Virus record (IMG/VR): IMGVR_UViG_3300020186_000064
Location: 1-32,599 of that record
Origin: a virus
Length of the DNA: 32,599 nt
Reading direction: 5' to 3' (one strand)
Shown here: one piece after another, positions 23,913 through 31,619 of the stretch
Position numbering within the stretch: the stretch's first letter is position 1
Layout: each line of letters opens with the position of its first letter
The notes under the pieces: model-generated
Database searches by the model: none
The model's input: the letters and a program-made list of their open reading frames with translations, nothing else
Told to the model about the DNA's origin: nothing
Translations under genes and position numbers: made by a program

Positions 23913-25609
23913 TACCCCGATACTACCAGACAGCCGCCAATAACGCCGTCTGGCGTTATTTGTCGGAGCAGCAAGGGAATCCATTGATTGTACTTCCTAC
24001 CGGGGCTGGCAAGTCGATCAGCATCGCGATGCTCGTCCAGCAAACGCTCGCGTTTGGTGGACGGGTCATCGTGTTGGCCCATCGCAAGGAGCTGCTGCAG
24101 CAGAACGCAGAGAAGATCCGGACGTTGCTGCCTGACGTCCAAGTCGGGATTTATTCAGCGGGGCTGAAGTCACGGGCCACGGATACTGACGTGATCTGCG
24201 CCGGAATTCAGTCATGCTACCGCAAGGCGGAAAACTTCGGGCGGCGTGAGCTGATCGTGATTGACGAGGTGCATCTCTGCTCAGATGACTCGGAGAGCAT
24301 GTATGGCCAGTTCCTGGCCGACATCGTGCGGCACAACCCCAGGGCAAGGCTGGCAGGTCTCACGGCAACACCATACCGGACCGGCGAAGGACCGCTTTGC
24401 GGACGATACAAGCTGTTTCAGCGGATCTGCTATGAGATCGAAACCGGGCGGCTGATCAAGGAGGGATTCCTGTGCCCGATCACCAACAGGCCAGCCGTCG
24501 CGACGGTCGACACAAGCGGCATCAAATTGCGAGGCGGCGAGTTTATTGAGGGGGACATGCAACGTGCCTTCGACACTGCTGACAACGTCGAGGCCGCTTG
24601 CCTGGAAGTCGTGGCAAAGTGCCACGACCGGCATAGCGTTTTAGTTTTCTCCAGTGGAGTCTCTCACGCCGAACATATTGCGGTGTTGCTCGCGTCAATC
24701 ACGGGAGAGACTGTCGGGCTGGTCACCGGCGACACGTTCCCTATGGAGCGGGCGAACACATTGAAGGTATTCAAACAAAACCAGTTGCGATGGCTCGTGA
24801 ACTGCGACGTTCTGACGACGGGATTCGACGCGCCGTGCATCGATGCGATTGCTGTCCTCAGGGCAACGATGTCGCCCGGATTGTTCGCTCAGATTGTCGG
24901 TCGAGGACTTCGCCGACATGAAGCAAAGACCGATTGCCTGATTCTGGATTTTGGCGGCAACATTGCCCGTCATGGTTCGCTCGACGATCCACAGTATGGC
25001 CGTGAATCAACCGCAACGAACGCTCGTGAGGCGATCGCATCTGACAACAACGGACGCGGAAAACAGTGTCTGGCCTGCGGACTCGACGTCCCTTCACGGT
25101 CTGTTGAGTGTCCGGAATGCGGCTTCATTTTTCCGCAGAAGCATGAAGGCACGGCTGACGACAAATCGCAGCTCACTGGCGAGACACCACCAGAACAATG
25201 GAGCGTCGTCGCTTGCGGATGGAGTCGTCACACGAAAAAAGATCCTGATTCGCTGCCGACGCTTCGCGTCAACTACGAAGTTCAGCCGCCGGACGTCGAG
25301 GGCGGAAACCTGACGTCGCAGGTCATCAGCGAATGGGTCTGCATGGAACACACCGGCTACGCTCGCACGAAAGCGGGTCTCTGGTGGCAGGCACGTTCGT
25401 CGTCTGAATGTCCTGACACGGTCGAGGCTGCTCTGGACCTGCTCAATCGCGGTGCGTTGCGGATGCCGTCTGCAATCACGACGACCAAAGACGGCAAATG
25501 GTATCGCGTCAAGTCGTGTGAGTTTGCTGACGAGATGCCTGAATCATGGCCGGATGCCGTTGAGGCGGCTGAGGTGTTTAGCGGCGATGGTGAGGATGTG
25601 CCGTTTTGA
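23909..25609 (+). CDS. SF2 DEAD/DEAH-type helicase with zinc ribbon
   Basis: The 566-residue enzyme is a superfamily 2 DNA helicase for phage replication. Motifs: PTGAGKS (residues 30-36), IDEVH (118-122), LTATPYRTG (151-159), and QIVGRGLRRHE for motif VI. A zinc ribbon (CLACG and CPECG, about residues 389-414) follows. The protein ends in GDGEDVPF, an acidic Pro-Phe tip like that of bacterial SSB. The GTG start overlaps the coiled-coil gene stop; an upstream ATG at 23864 is in frame but less likely. Confidence 0.9.
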   Translation: MIPRYYQTAANNAVWRYLSEQQGNPLIVLPTGAGKSISIAMLVQQTLAFGGRVIVLAHRKELLQQNAEKIRTLLPDVQVGIYSAGLKSRATDTDVICAGIQSCYRKAENFGRRELIVIDEVHLCSDDSESMYGQFLADIVRHNPRARLAGLTATPYRTGEGPLCGRYKLFQRICYEIETGRLIKEGFLCPITNRPAVATVDTSGIKLRGGEFIEGDMQRAFDTADNVEAACLEVVAKCHDRHSVLVFSSGVSHAEHIAVLLASITGETVGLVTGDTFPMERANTLKVFKQNQLRWLVNCDVLTTGFDAPCIDAIAVLRATMSPGLFAQIVGRGLRRHEAKTDCLILDFGGNIARHGSLDDPQYGRESTATNAREAIASDNNGRGKQCLACGLDVPSRSVECPECGFIFPQKHEGTADDKSQLTGETPPEQWSVVACGWSRHTKKDPDSLPTLRVNYEVQPPDVEGGNLTSQVISEWVCMEHTGYARTKAGLWWQARSSSECPDTVEAALDLLNRGALRMPSAITTTKDGKWYRVKSCEFADEMPESWPDAVEAAEVFSGDGEDVPF

Positions 25610-25624
25610 AAGGAGTAACGAAGT

Positions 25625-26077
25625 ATGGAATACACGATCAAGGCTCACCCGACTCTGTACAAAGGAGTGATGTACAGGTCGAGACTCGAAGCACGCTGGG
25701 CCGTGTTCTTTGATTTGGCTGGATGGAAACATGAGTATGAGCCGATTGACCTGCCGGGCTGGTCGCCTGACTTTAGATTGCAATTTGAATCAGACTTTAA
25801 CGCACATATGGGCGTGATGAAATACGACCTTCTGGCAGAGGTTAAGCCGTATTACAAGTCGTCTGACTTCAAAAACCATAAGTGCATGGATTACGTAACA
25901 TTGAAAACTGGTGGTGTTTGCTGTCTTGGAAATAGTCCATCGTCTTCGGTCTTTGTTTTTCATTGCGGGTTTGAATGGGACGGCCCTATAAATATCGCAG
26001 TTGCCGTAAATAACTTTGATACAGAACCGCTCTGGAAGGAAGCTGGAAACAGAACGCAATGGAGGCCGAATCGGTGA
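25625..26077 (+). CDS. PD-(D/E)XK-family nuclease
   Basis: The 150-residue product has the catalytic pattern of small PD-(D/E)XK nucleases: E22 in RSRLEARW, D49 in SPDF, and E72-x-K74 in AEVKP. Enzymes of this shape are related to phage and TnsA-like nucleases. A strong ribosome site (AAAGGAG) precedes the ATG. The 3' end overlaps the primase gene. It probably resolves or trims DNA structures formed during replication; its exact substrate is unknown. Confidence 0.8.
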   Translation: MEYTIKAHPTLYKGVMYRSRLEARWAVFFDLAGWKHEYEPIDLPGWSPDFRLQFESDFNAHMGVMKYDLLAEVKPYYKSSDFKNHKCMDYVTLKTGGVCCLGNSPSSSVFVFHCGFEWDGPINIAVAVNNFDTEPLWKEAGNRTQWRPNR

Positions 26078-28290
26078 ACTCACATTCATCGGCTCTGTTC
26101 TTCGCGTCTCTTGGCTGGCATGTCGTCGCAATGGAATCCGGATCAAAAAATCCCGGAAGCATTGTCGGGCAAGGATGGCCTGAACACTGCACGACAGAGC
26201 CTGCAAAAATCAATCGCTGGTTTTCTGATCATCCTGATGCAAACATCGGGGTTCTTCTCGGGCAAAAAAGCAACGTCATTGACCTGGAGTATGACAGCGA
26301 TGAGGGAAGGCAAATCATCGAGCCAGCTTGTATCGGGATTATCACGCCGACTTACAAATCGGCGAAGTCTGTTCACAGGTTGTTTCGCTATGAAGATCGG
26401 TTCACCCCTGAAAAGGCAAAAGTGGGATTGAGAGGAACCGAATGGCGATTCGGTCAAGACTCTGCACAGAGCGTGTTCCCGCCTTCGTTGCACGAAACTG
26501 GCGTTCGCTATGAGTGGCTTCCAGGAATGTCGCCTGATGACTGTGCGGTACTGTCGTTGCCAGATGAGTTGTGGTTGCTGTTTTTGAAAATGAAGGCGGA
26601 GCATGAATTAAAGACAGCGAGGAACCCGACTCACCGCGTGCCTTCCCGATATGTATCGGGCGACAGCCTGCTGAATCGGACAAGGAAGTTCGTTGAGGAA
26701 ACAATGACATGGGAAAACATTCTCTCTGGAGACGGATGGAAGTATTGCCGCAAGCGTGGCGATGCTCAGGACTGGTGGAGGCCAGGTAAAACGTCAGGCT
26801 CAATCAGCGGAACGGTGAACTATGGCGGTAGCGGTACGCTCCGGATCTTTTCCGCAAATGTATCGCCTCTTGAATCAGAAAGCAGTTATGACAAGTTCTC
26901 ATATTTGTGTCGCACGAAGCACGGAGACAATCCTGTCGAGGCAGCGTTTGCATTGCTGCCTGAGCACATTCGGAACATGCCGCGTGGTAACAATCAAAGG
27001 CCAGTTGATTTATCGGGACTGATGAAAAGTGATCAACCTGATGAGATCGAAGATGAGGAGCTATGCCTTGAAATGGTTCCGGACTTTGGAATCCTCAGGG
27101 ATGTTTACGACTACTATTGCATTATCAGTCACAAGGCATCACCAATCATGGGGCTGTGTGTGGCTATCAGTCTGTGCCAGACGATTTTCGGGCGTCGGGT
27201 GGCTTCGCACACTGACATGAGGACCAACGATTATAACGTCATCGTTGCACCAACATGCAGCGGAAAGGAGGCTTGCGAACAAACAATCATTAAGATCCTT
27301 TCAGCCGCAGAGCCTGACGCTTCAAAACTACCATTGATCCCCGTGGATATTCAAAGCGGAAACGGGCTAATAACAGCGTTGAGTCTCGCTAAATCAGCAA
27401 TTTGGATTTGTGACGAGTTCGGAAAAGTCATGCAGTCAATTTTGAATCCAAAAACAGGGAACGACCATTCCAGAAAAATCGGCGATCACCTTTATCGACT
27501 TTACGGGAAAAGGCTTCATACCGGAGCTGCTCATTCAAAAGGAACATGCAACATCATCGAGCAGCCAAGCCTCTGCGTTCTCGGGCTGACGACAGACAAG
27601 GCGTTCCAGTCGTTTAACGCGGACCACATTACCGACGGCCTGATGTCTCGGCTTGCTTTTTGGATTGTCCAGAGTCGACCAGACAAAAAGACGGCAAAGC
27701 CGATTCCTGTCCCAGTCAAACTAGCCGATGACGTCAGCAAGTGGCTCACATTCAGCCCATGCGGGCTTCGGCCTGATGTTCCAGTTCCAAAGGTTATTCA
27801 GTTTTCAGAAGCGGCAAAGGAGCGATGGGAAGGTCATGACAAAAAAATTGACACGGCAATGAAAACTGAAGGAGACGCGAGAAGTGCAATATGGGGGCGC
27901 ACGTCAGGCAGGTCGATGAACCTTGCTTTGGTGTCTCGATGTTCCCGACTCTGCCGAGATCCTGAAGAAGCGAACTGGGATGAGGTTCTTGTCGAAGAGG
28001 AAGATGTTGAATTTGGCATCAGGATTTCAAACTGGATCACTCGCACAATGTGCGGACTGATCAGTGAAAACATCGCCGACAGCCATGCTTTGAAAGCTCA
28101 GCACATCCTGCTCACGGCGGTTGCGGAAAACCCGATTGTCGGGCGTCGCGAGTTGATGCGAAAGTTCAGGAGCATCACGTCAACGGAGCTTTCAGCTGCG
28201 GTCACCGTGTTGGTGGCTGACGGTAAAATCGAGGTAATTGAATCGCCGAGAACTGGGACCAAAGGTGTCTCCTATCGTGCCAAGGTTTGA
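26074..28290 (+). CDS. Primase-polymerase/helicase fusion protein
   Basis: This 738-residue replication protein has two parts. The N-terminal 180 residues resemble bifunctional primase-polymerase domains (LGWHVVAMESGSKNPG start, NIGVLLG, then VIDLEYDS with the metal pair D-L-E rather than the usual D-x-D). The second half is an ATPase: Walker A variant APTCSGKE (about residue 392) and Walker B IWICDEFGK (about 443), as in DUF3987-type helicases. The last 70 residues look like a winged helix. I prefer the GTG at 26074, eight bases after GGAGG and overlapping the previous stop, over the ATG at 26059. Confidence 0.85.
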   Translation: MNSHSSALFFASLGWHVVAMESGSKNPGSIVGQGWPEHCTTEPAKINRWFSDHPDANIGVLLGQKSNVIDLEYDSDEGRQIIEPACIGIITPTYKSAKSVHRLFRYEDRFTPEKAKVGLRGTEWRFGQDSAQSVFPPSLHETGVRYEWLPGMSPDDCAVLSLPDELWLLFLKMKAEHELKTARNPTHRVPSRYVSGDSLLNRTRKFVEETMTWENILSGDGWKYCRKRGDAQDWWRPGKTSGSISGTVNYGGSGTLRIFSANVSPLESESSYDKFSYLCRTKHGDNPVEAAFALLPEHIRNMPRGNNQRPVDLSGLMKSDQPDEIEDEELCLEMVPDFGILRDVYDYYCIISHKASPIMGLCVAISLCQTIFGRRVASHTDMRTNDYNVIVAPTCSGKEACEQTIIKILSAAEPDASKLPLIPVDIQSGNGLITALSLAKSAIWICDEFGKVMQSILNPKTGNDHSRKIGDHLYRLYGKRLHTGAAHSKGTCNIIEQPSLCVLGLTTDKAFQSFNADHITDGLMSRLAFWIVQSRPDKKTAKPIPVPVKLADDVSKWLTFSPCGLRPDVPVPKVIQFSEAAKERWEGHDKKIDTAMKTEGDARSAIWGRTSGRSMNLALVSRCSRLCRDPEEANWDEVLVEEEDVEFGIRISNWITRTMCGLISENIADSHALKAQHILLTAVAENPIVGRRELMRKFRSITSTELSAAVTVLVADGKIEVIESPRTGTKGVSYRAKV

Positions 28291-28303
28291 CCAAAAACCA
28301 CCC

Positions 28304-28324
28304 CGGGACAAGTAGGTTGTCCCG
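28304..28324. repeat. Perfect 8-bp inverted repeat containing an iteron copy
   Basis: CGGGACAA (28304-28311) and TTGTCCCG (28317-28324) are separated by five bases. The right half includes AGGTTGTCCC (28314-28323), the same core as the iterons downstream. Confidence 0.75.
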
Positions 28325-28410
28325 AGAAACAACAACACACTAGGCAAGACTCGTGAGTAACCCAAGGGAACAAATAGGCAAAGCGGGCTGTTTGGAAACT
28401 TGCGTATTTA

Positions 28411-28462
28411 GAGGTTGTCCGAGGTTGTCCGAGGTTGTCCCGAGCGTTTTGGGACAACCTCG
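28411..28462. repeat. Three tandem iterons plus inverted copy
   Basis: GAGGTTGTCC occurs at 28411-28420, 28421-28430 and 28431-28440, a 10-bp period that would place bound proteins on one helix face. An inverted copy, GGGACAACCTC, is at 28451-28461. Copy three and the inverted copy form a perfect 12-bp stem with a 9-base loop (28430-28462). Confidence 0.85.
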
Positions 28463-28496
28463 TCCACCAGTAAGGGAAAGCGTTTTGCAATGTATT

Positions 28497-28529
28497 CCCT
28501 CTCTCTCTCTCTTACTCTCTCTCTCTCTG
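28497..28529. repeat. CT microsatellite in the origin region
   Basis: The + strand is CT-repeat for about 33 bases, broken once by TTA. Such tracts melt or form triplex-like structures and are prone to length change. It sits between the tandem iterons and the second inverted-repeat pair. Confidence 0.8.
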
Positions 28530-28544
28530 TTCAGTATTTTTATA

Positions 28545-28643
28545 GAGGTTGTCCCAGTGTCCGGTGATGGGTGGGGGTATCGATGCCTGCCTTGATTCCC
28601 CCCTGCCCTTGCTCTCTCCTTATCGGAAAACTGGGACAACCTC
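28545..28643. repeat. 14-bp inverted repeat pair built from iterons
   Basis: GAGGTTGTCCCAGT (28545-28558) and ACTGGGACAACCTC (28630-28643) are perfect complements separated by 71 bases. Both contain the 11-base iteron core. They flank the final part of the gap, just before the next gene. Confidence 0.85.
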
Positions 28644-28655
28644 AAAGTCACCACC

Positions 28656-29189
28656 ATGAAATCAGAAATTCAAAAAGCAACCGACACGGCAAACGCAAAC
28701 CGAAAGCGATACCAGCTTTCGATTCTCCAGGAGCTGACCGGGCTTACTTGGACCGCAGAGCACAAATTCTGTGACAGCCGAAAATGGAGGTTTGATTTCG
28801 CCTGCCTGCCGATTGCTGTTGCAATCGAAGTCGAAGGCGGTGTATTCACGCAAGGGAGGCACTCTCGCGGGGCCGGGATGATCGCTGACATGGAGAAATA
28901 CAACACGGCTCAGCTATTTGGCTGGACCGTGCTGCGGTACACGCCGCAGCAATTTTCGGCTGGCGTGTGGGTCGATGACGTGGCGTACGTGACCACACTC
29001 AATCTACCGCAAAATCCAGAGTGGCATGAGGACATGATGCACGCTTTTGATACTGCTGTGAACTGCATGGAGTCGGAAGAATTCGGCGGTGACAACGCGG
29101 AAAGGCAAGAGGCTGCGTATCGAGAGGTGGCCACGAGGCTGCGACGCATGGCAGCGCGGTACAACAGAACTCACGGAATAACAAAATAA
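28656..29189 (+). CDS. Phage nuclease of the PD-(D/E)XK type
   Basis: The 177-residue product has RFDFA (D47) and IEVEGG (E58, E60) in RKWRFDFACLPIAVAIEVEG-like order, then GRHSRGAG and DMEKYNTAQLFGWTVLRYT, a pattern common in VSR/DUF559-like phage nucleases that process branched or mismatched DNA. A Holliday-junction or VRR-NUC role is possible. It starts right after the iteron region. Its ribosome site is weak, so expression might come from a message starting in the gap. Confidence 0.8.
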   Translation: MKSEIQKATDTANANRKRYQLSILQELTGLTWTAEHKFCDSRKWRFDFACLPIAVAIEVEGGVFTQGRHSRGAGMIADMEKYNTAQLFGWTVLRYTPQQFSAGVWVDDVAYVTTLNLPQNPEWHEDMMHAFDTAVNCMESEEFGGDNAERQEAAYREVATRLRRMAARYNRTHGITK

Positions 29190-29206
29190 CAAGGAGGGTG
29201 AGCGAC

Positions 29207-29443
29207 GTGAAAGTAAGAAGCGACGTGAGTGTGCTGGTATTTACAGAGTCGGATCACGAATTGCGTATCCAATACAGCAACCGGGGCGAGCCGTTTCGCG
29301 ACGGTGTGGAATGTGGGTTTTATCACCGGGACGGTGTAGCTTTTCCGGCCGTGCGGGTTCTGCTGAATCATGAGGAAGTTGAACAGCTTCGCGATAAGTT
29401 GACAGAGTTTTTGGGTGATGAAAAAGGTGATACGAATGATTGA
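29207..29443 (+). CDS. Hypothetical small protein
   Basis: The 78-residue product is unrecognised; it has beta strands (SDVSVLVFTESDHELRIQY) and a C-terminal helix (NHEEVEQLRDKLTEFL). AAGGAGG (29191-29197) touches an upstream GTG at 29198 but is nine bases from the in-frame GTG at 29207, which I take as the start. It is the last gene before the zinc-ribbon region. Confidence 0.6.
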   Translation: MKVRSDVSVLVFTESDHELRIQYSNRGEPFRDGVECGFYHRDGVAFPAVRVLLNHEEVEQLRDKLTEFLGDEKGDTND

Positions 29444-29452
29444 GGGGATGAA

Positions 29453-30133
29453 ATGATTTCAAGGCGCAACACACTGAAAACCATCGCAGCCGCGTTCATG
29501 GCTCCTACGATTCAGCTTCGCCAGTCGGTTTCCGATGAGCGATTGATGATGGCATTTTGCGAGCCAGACAGGGGTCGATACAGGCTTCAATACGAGTTTG
29601 AGAAGCCGTTCGGGTTCGGGTCATTGACTTATGCCAGCGATTACAAAGCGTTGATTCGATGCGAACTTGCGGGCCGGATCGAAGACGGAGAGAAAAGGCT
29701 CCCGCCAATCGCTGAAACATGGGATCGATACTGGATGCCACAAACGCAATGGCGTCCGCTGACTCCGGACGATCTCAGACCAACGGAAGCCTGCGATGGC
29801 AATTTCGGGTTCTGTCCGGAATGCGGTGATCGGCGGGTTTCAGCGGAATATCCAAAGGATGCTGCTGAGGCGGCTTCTTTGCCGGACTGGGACGTGGACG
29901 ACAACACGATACGAGACGTCTCGTGCCCGCGATGTCACGGCCGCTGGTACGGCGGGCCATCCAATGTTCGCATTTGCGGCGTGCTTCATTCGTCCTGGAA
30001 TCTTCGGCGAATTGTAGCTTTGCCGAATCCGCAGGTGTGCAAGTCGCTTTGGCTGGATCCGAAGTCAGATGCCAACGTCATTCTGTTTCGCGCGGATGGA
30101 TTCGAGGGAATGTCGATGGGGATGGCTGAGTAA
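29453..30133 (+). CDS. Zinc-ribbon protein with Tat-like N-terminus
   Basis: The 226-residue product begins ISRRNTLKTIAAAFMAP, which matches a twin-arginine signal (SRRxxLK plus a hydrophobic stretch). The central region has CPECG (about residue 122) and CPRCHG (about 161), a zinc ribbon. The mix of export signal and zinc ribbon is unusual for a phage-coded protein. The stop TAA is part of the first TAAC element (30131). Function unknown. Confidence 0.7.
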   Translation: MISRRNTLKTIAAAFMAPTIQLRQSVSDERLMMAFCEPDRGRYRLQYEFEKPFGFGSLTYASDYKALIRCELAGRIEDGEKRLPPIAETWDRYWMPQTQWRPLTPDDLRPTEACDGNFGFCPECGDRRVSAEYPKDAAEAASLPDWDVDDNTIRDVSCPRCHGRWYGGPSNVRICGVLHSSWNLRRIVALPNPQVCKSLWLDPKSDANVILFRADGFEGMSMGMAE

Positions 30134-30162
30134 CGCTTTGCATCACGTGGATGCGGAGAGCC
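30131..30162. repeat. TAAC element A (short class)
   Basis: It begins with TAAC, whose TAA is the stop of the preceding gene, then ATCACGTGG at position 12 and GGAGAG. It matches the left arm of the attC-like elements below but lacks the right arm and GTT box. Confidence 0.6.
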
Positions 30163-30195
30163 TTAAACCAGCGAAATGATGACTTGAGGTGCCCG

Positions 30196-30438
30196 ATGAT
30201 TGAGTGTCCGAAATGCAAAGAGGAACATGAACCAACAGGGATTCACGAAGACGATTCTGGAGAGATGGAATGCGAGTCGTGCGGATTCGCGTTCGTCGTC
30301 TACATCGAATACGACCCGAGCTATGAGATATCGTGTGTGGTACACCAGTTTGGAGAAATGCAAACTATCAGCGGGACGGACGCGCAGTTCTGCGTCAACT
30401 GCGGCAAGTGCAGGCTTGCAATCGAGGCGTCCGCATAA
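30196..30438 (+). CDS. Small double zinc-ribbon protein
   Basis: The 80-residue product carries CPKCK, CESCG and a C-terminal CVNCGKC. These cysteine pairs suggest one or two zinc ribbons. I start it at the ATG giving MIECPKC; an upstream in-frame ATG (30151) lies inside element A. TAA is also the start of element B. Its function is unknown; binding of nucleic acid or protein is plausible. Confidence 0.7.
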   Translation: MIECPKCKEEHEPTGIHEDDSGEMECESCGFAFVVYIEYDPSYEISCVVHQFGEMQTISGTDAQFCVNCGKCRLAIEASA

Positions 30439-30524
30439 CTTTCAAGATCACCCGGCAGCGGCGAGTGATGTCCAATTTCGAACGAACGCCCCACCGCTGC
30501 TCGGCGTGGATCTTGTTGTTAGTG
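30433..30524. repeat. attC-like element B (full inverted repeat)
   Basis: Left box GCATAAC (30433-30439) contains the stop of the preceding gene; right end has GTTGTTAGTG (30515-30524). The arms pair well: CAAGATCACC-CGG-CAGCGG on the left against CAAGATCCACGCCGAGCAGCGG-type complement on the right, with an unpaired A. Such imperfect stems with extrahelical bases typify integron attC sites. Confidence 0.65.
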
Positions 30525-30535
30525 CGAGTACGTCA

Positions 30536-30751
30536 ATGATGATTTGCGACCTATGCGAAGTGAAAACGCGAGCCATGTCACGTGATATTCCTTTTGCGGA
30601 ATTTCCGTCGGACATGTGCGACGAACATTGGAAGGAATTTCAGGAAGCGATCAAGCTGGCGACGAGCATCTTTCGCGGGTCGGCGATCACGGAAAAGGAC
30701 TGGGCGTCGTTTAAAAGTCGATTGATGGCGTCGCGAAATGTGAAGCACTAA
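30536..30751 (+). CDS. Small zinc-binding protein of the cassette array
   Basis: The 71-residue product starts MMICDLCEVKTR and has a second pair in MCDEH, a possible Cys/His zinc site. The rest is helical (KEFQEAIKLATSIF). Its ATG is 12 bases after the attC-like element B. The stop TAA opens element C. Unknown family. Confidence 0.6.
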   Translation: MMICDLCEVKTRAMSRDIPFAEFPSDMCDEHWKEFQEAIKLATSIFRGSAITEKDWASFKSRLMASRNVKH

Positions 30752-30780
30752 CGCAAAAGGTTAACCGGGTTGCCGGGAGA
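30749..30780. repeat. TAAC element C (short class)
   Basis: Starts with the stop TAA of the preceding gene. It has GTTAACCGG at position 12 and GGGAGAGG. Next gene start is 41 bases from the T of TAAC, exactly as in element H, suggesting a repeated junction unit. Confidence 0.6.
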
Positions 30781-30789
30781 GGATTACCA

Positions 30790-30960
30790 ATGAGTGAAAA
30801 CGAAACCACGGCGACTCCGGTTGAACCGCTTGTTGTGCCTGCCTTAACTCCGCTGCAGGAGTGCATGAAAGAACTGTGTACGGCGATCAACAAAGTTCAG
30901 GACTGGGAAGGGACTAGGGTTGGAGCTGCGTTAGAGAAAGCGGAAGCCTTGCTAACTTGA
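30790..30960 (+). CDS. Very small helical protein of the cassette array
   Basis: The 56-residue ORF runs from the ATG at 30790 to TGA at 30958-30960. It has a Pro-rich start (PVEPLVVPALTPL) and an amphipathic helix (ECMKELCTAINKV). An AGAGGAT precedes the start. It lies in a predicted two-gene cassette with 30536-30751. Unlike its neighbours it has only two cysteines (CMKELC). Confidence 0.5.
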   Translation: MSENETTATPVEPLVVPALTPLQECMKELCTAINKVQDWEGTRVGAALEKAEALLT

Positions 30961-30971
30961 TTAAGGCTGAC

Positions 30972-31023
30972 ACCTAACGCTTGCGGTAACCGGAACCGCT
31001 TTCGGTTCACCGCTTTGTTATTG
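30972..31023. repeat. attC-like element D (full, 52 bases)
   Basis: ACCTAAC (30972-30978) matches the RYYYAAC box of attC exactly. GTTATTG (31017-31023) is the right box, roughly GTTRRRY. Inner arms are GCGGT/ACCGC and GAACC/GGTTC, with unpaired spacers between, a near-textbook attC layout. Confidence 0.7.
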
Positions 31024-31037
31024 TGAGGAGGTAGGGT

Positions 31038-31253
31038 GTGACACAGATGTTATTGTTCAGCGAGCAGGTGCCAAAAAAAATGGAGCCGGTGTTCGTGTGT
31101 CCGTGTGGGTACACGTCACCTGTGTGCTGGTTTTCGCCGGACGAACCGCCGTTGTTGACTCTGGAGGACGATGACGACACCGTATGGTGCAGGGGCTGCT
31201 GCAGTGAGCTGCGACGCGTGCAAGTGACAGTGTTCTATGGTGAGTCAAACTAA
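31038..31253 (+). CDS. Small zinc-ribbon protein of the cassette array
   Basis: The 71-residue product carries CPCGYTSPVC and CRGCC, a probable zinc ribbon, and an acidic middle (LEDDDDTVW). GTG start with AGGAGG six bases upstream (31026-31031). It begins 21 bases after the predicted cassette boundary in element D. The TAA stop opens element E. Confidence 0.7.
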   Translation: MTQMLLFSEQVPKKMEPVFVCPCGYTSPVCWFSPDEPPLLTLEDDDDTVWCRGCCSELRRVQVTVFYGESN

Positions 31254-31341
31254 CGACCAAAATCACATGGCCGGGCGGCGAGTGACCGCCCAACCAAACC
31301 GAGAGACGCTGCCGCCGCTCCGGTTCAATGTTGTGTTATGC
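31248..31341. repeat. attC-like element E (full, 94 bases)
   Basis: Left box AACTAAC (31248-31254) includes the preceding stop. Right box GTTATGC (31335-31341). Arms pair CCGG-GCGGCG with CGCCGC-T-CCGG, leaving one extra base. The first 20 bases after TAA are almost identical to element F. Confidence 0.7.
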
Positions 31342-31361
31342 GGCGATTGGGGAATACTAGG

Positions 31362-31619
31362 ATGGACGAAATCACTACTGCCAAAATAAGGTTGCTGCCG
31401 TGTGCTAAAAATGTTTGCCAAGAGTGCGCGGTCGATCACCAACCAGACGAAGCACACAACGCACAGTCGTTGTATTACCAGTACAAATTTTACGGAAAGC
31501 ATGGTCGATGGCCCACGTGGCATGATGCGATTTCGCACTGCGACGCGGAAAGCCAAGCGCTTTGGAAAGAGGAATTGACGCGAATGGGTCACTGGTCGGA
31601 ACCAGTTCCGTCCGCATAA
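31362..31619 (+). CDS. Small protein of the cassette array
   Basis: The 85-residue product has C-x5-C-x2-C (about residues 14-22) and an aromatic, polar C-terminal half (YYQYKFYGKHGRWPTW). An alternative ATG lies at 31338 inside GTTATGC. I prefer 31362. Unknown function; the stop TAA opens element F. Confidence 0.65.
   Translation: MDEITTAKIRLLPCAKNVCQECAVDHQPDEAHNAQSLYYQYKFYGKHGRWPTWHDAISHCDAESQALWKEELTRMGHWSEPVPSA

Larger units (their letters stand above)
28291..28655. other. Iteron-rich non-coding region; probable phage replication origin
   Basis: This 365-base gap carries seven copies of GAGGTTGTCC(C) in both orientations, two large perfect inverted repeats, a pyrimidine-purine tract and an A/T-rich stretch (28530-28543). 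It lies directly after the primase-helicase gene. These are features of an iteron-type replication origin. Individual elements are listed separately. The ORFs that cross the gap consist of repeat sequence and are not credible genes. Confidence 0.7.

Noticed and set aside
23037-23984. 315-residue antisense ORF opposite the coiled-coil gene
   Set aside because: It is the mirror of a regular Glu/Arg-rich coiled-coil sequence, which often leaves the opposite strand open. Its translation is a leucine-cysteine-rich mix with no motif.
28411-28462. Short tandem repeats as a CRISPR array
   Set aside because: The repeats are 10 bases, directly adjacent without spacers, and also occur inverted. This fits iterons, not CRISPR.
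28353-28595. 80-residue ORF across the iteron region
   Set aside because: The translation consists of repeat-derived peptides (Leu-Ser runs from the CT tract). The region is better explained as an origin.
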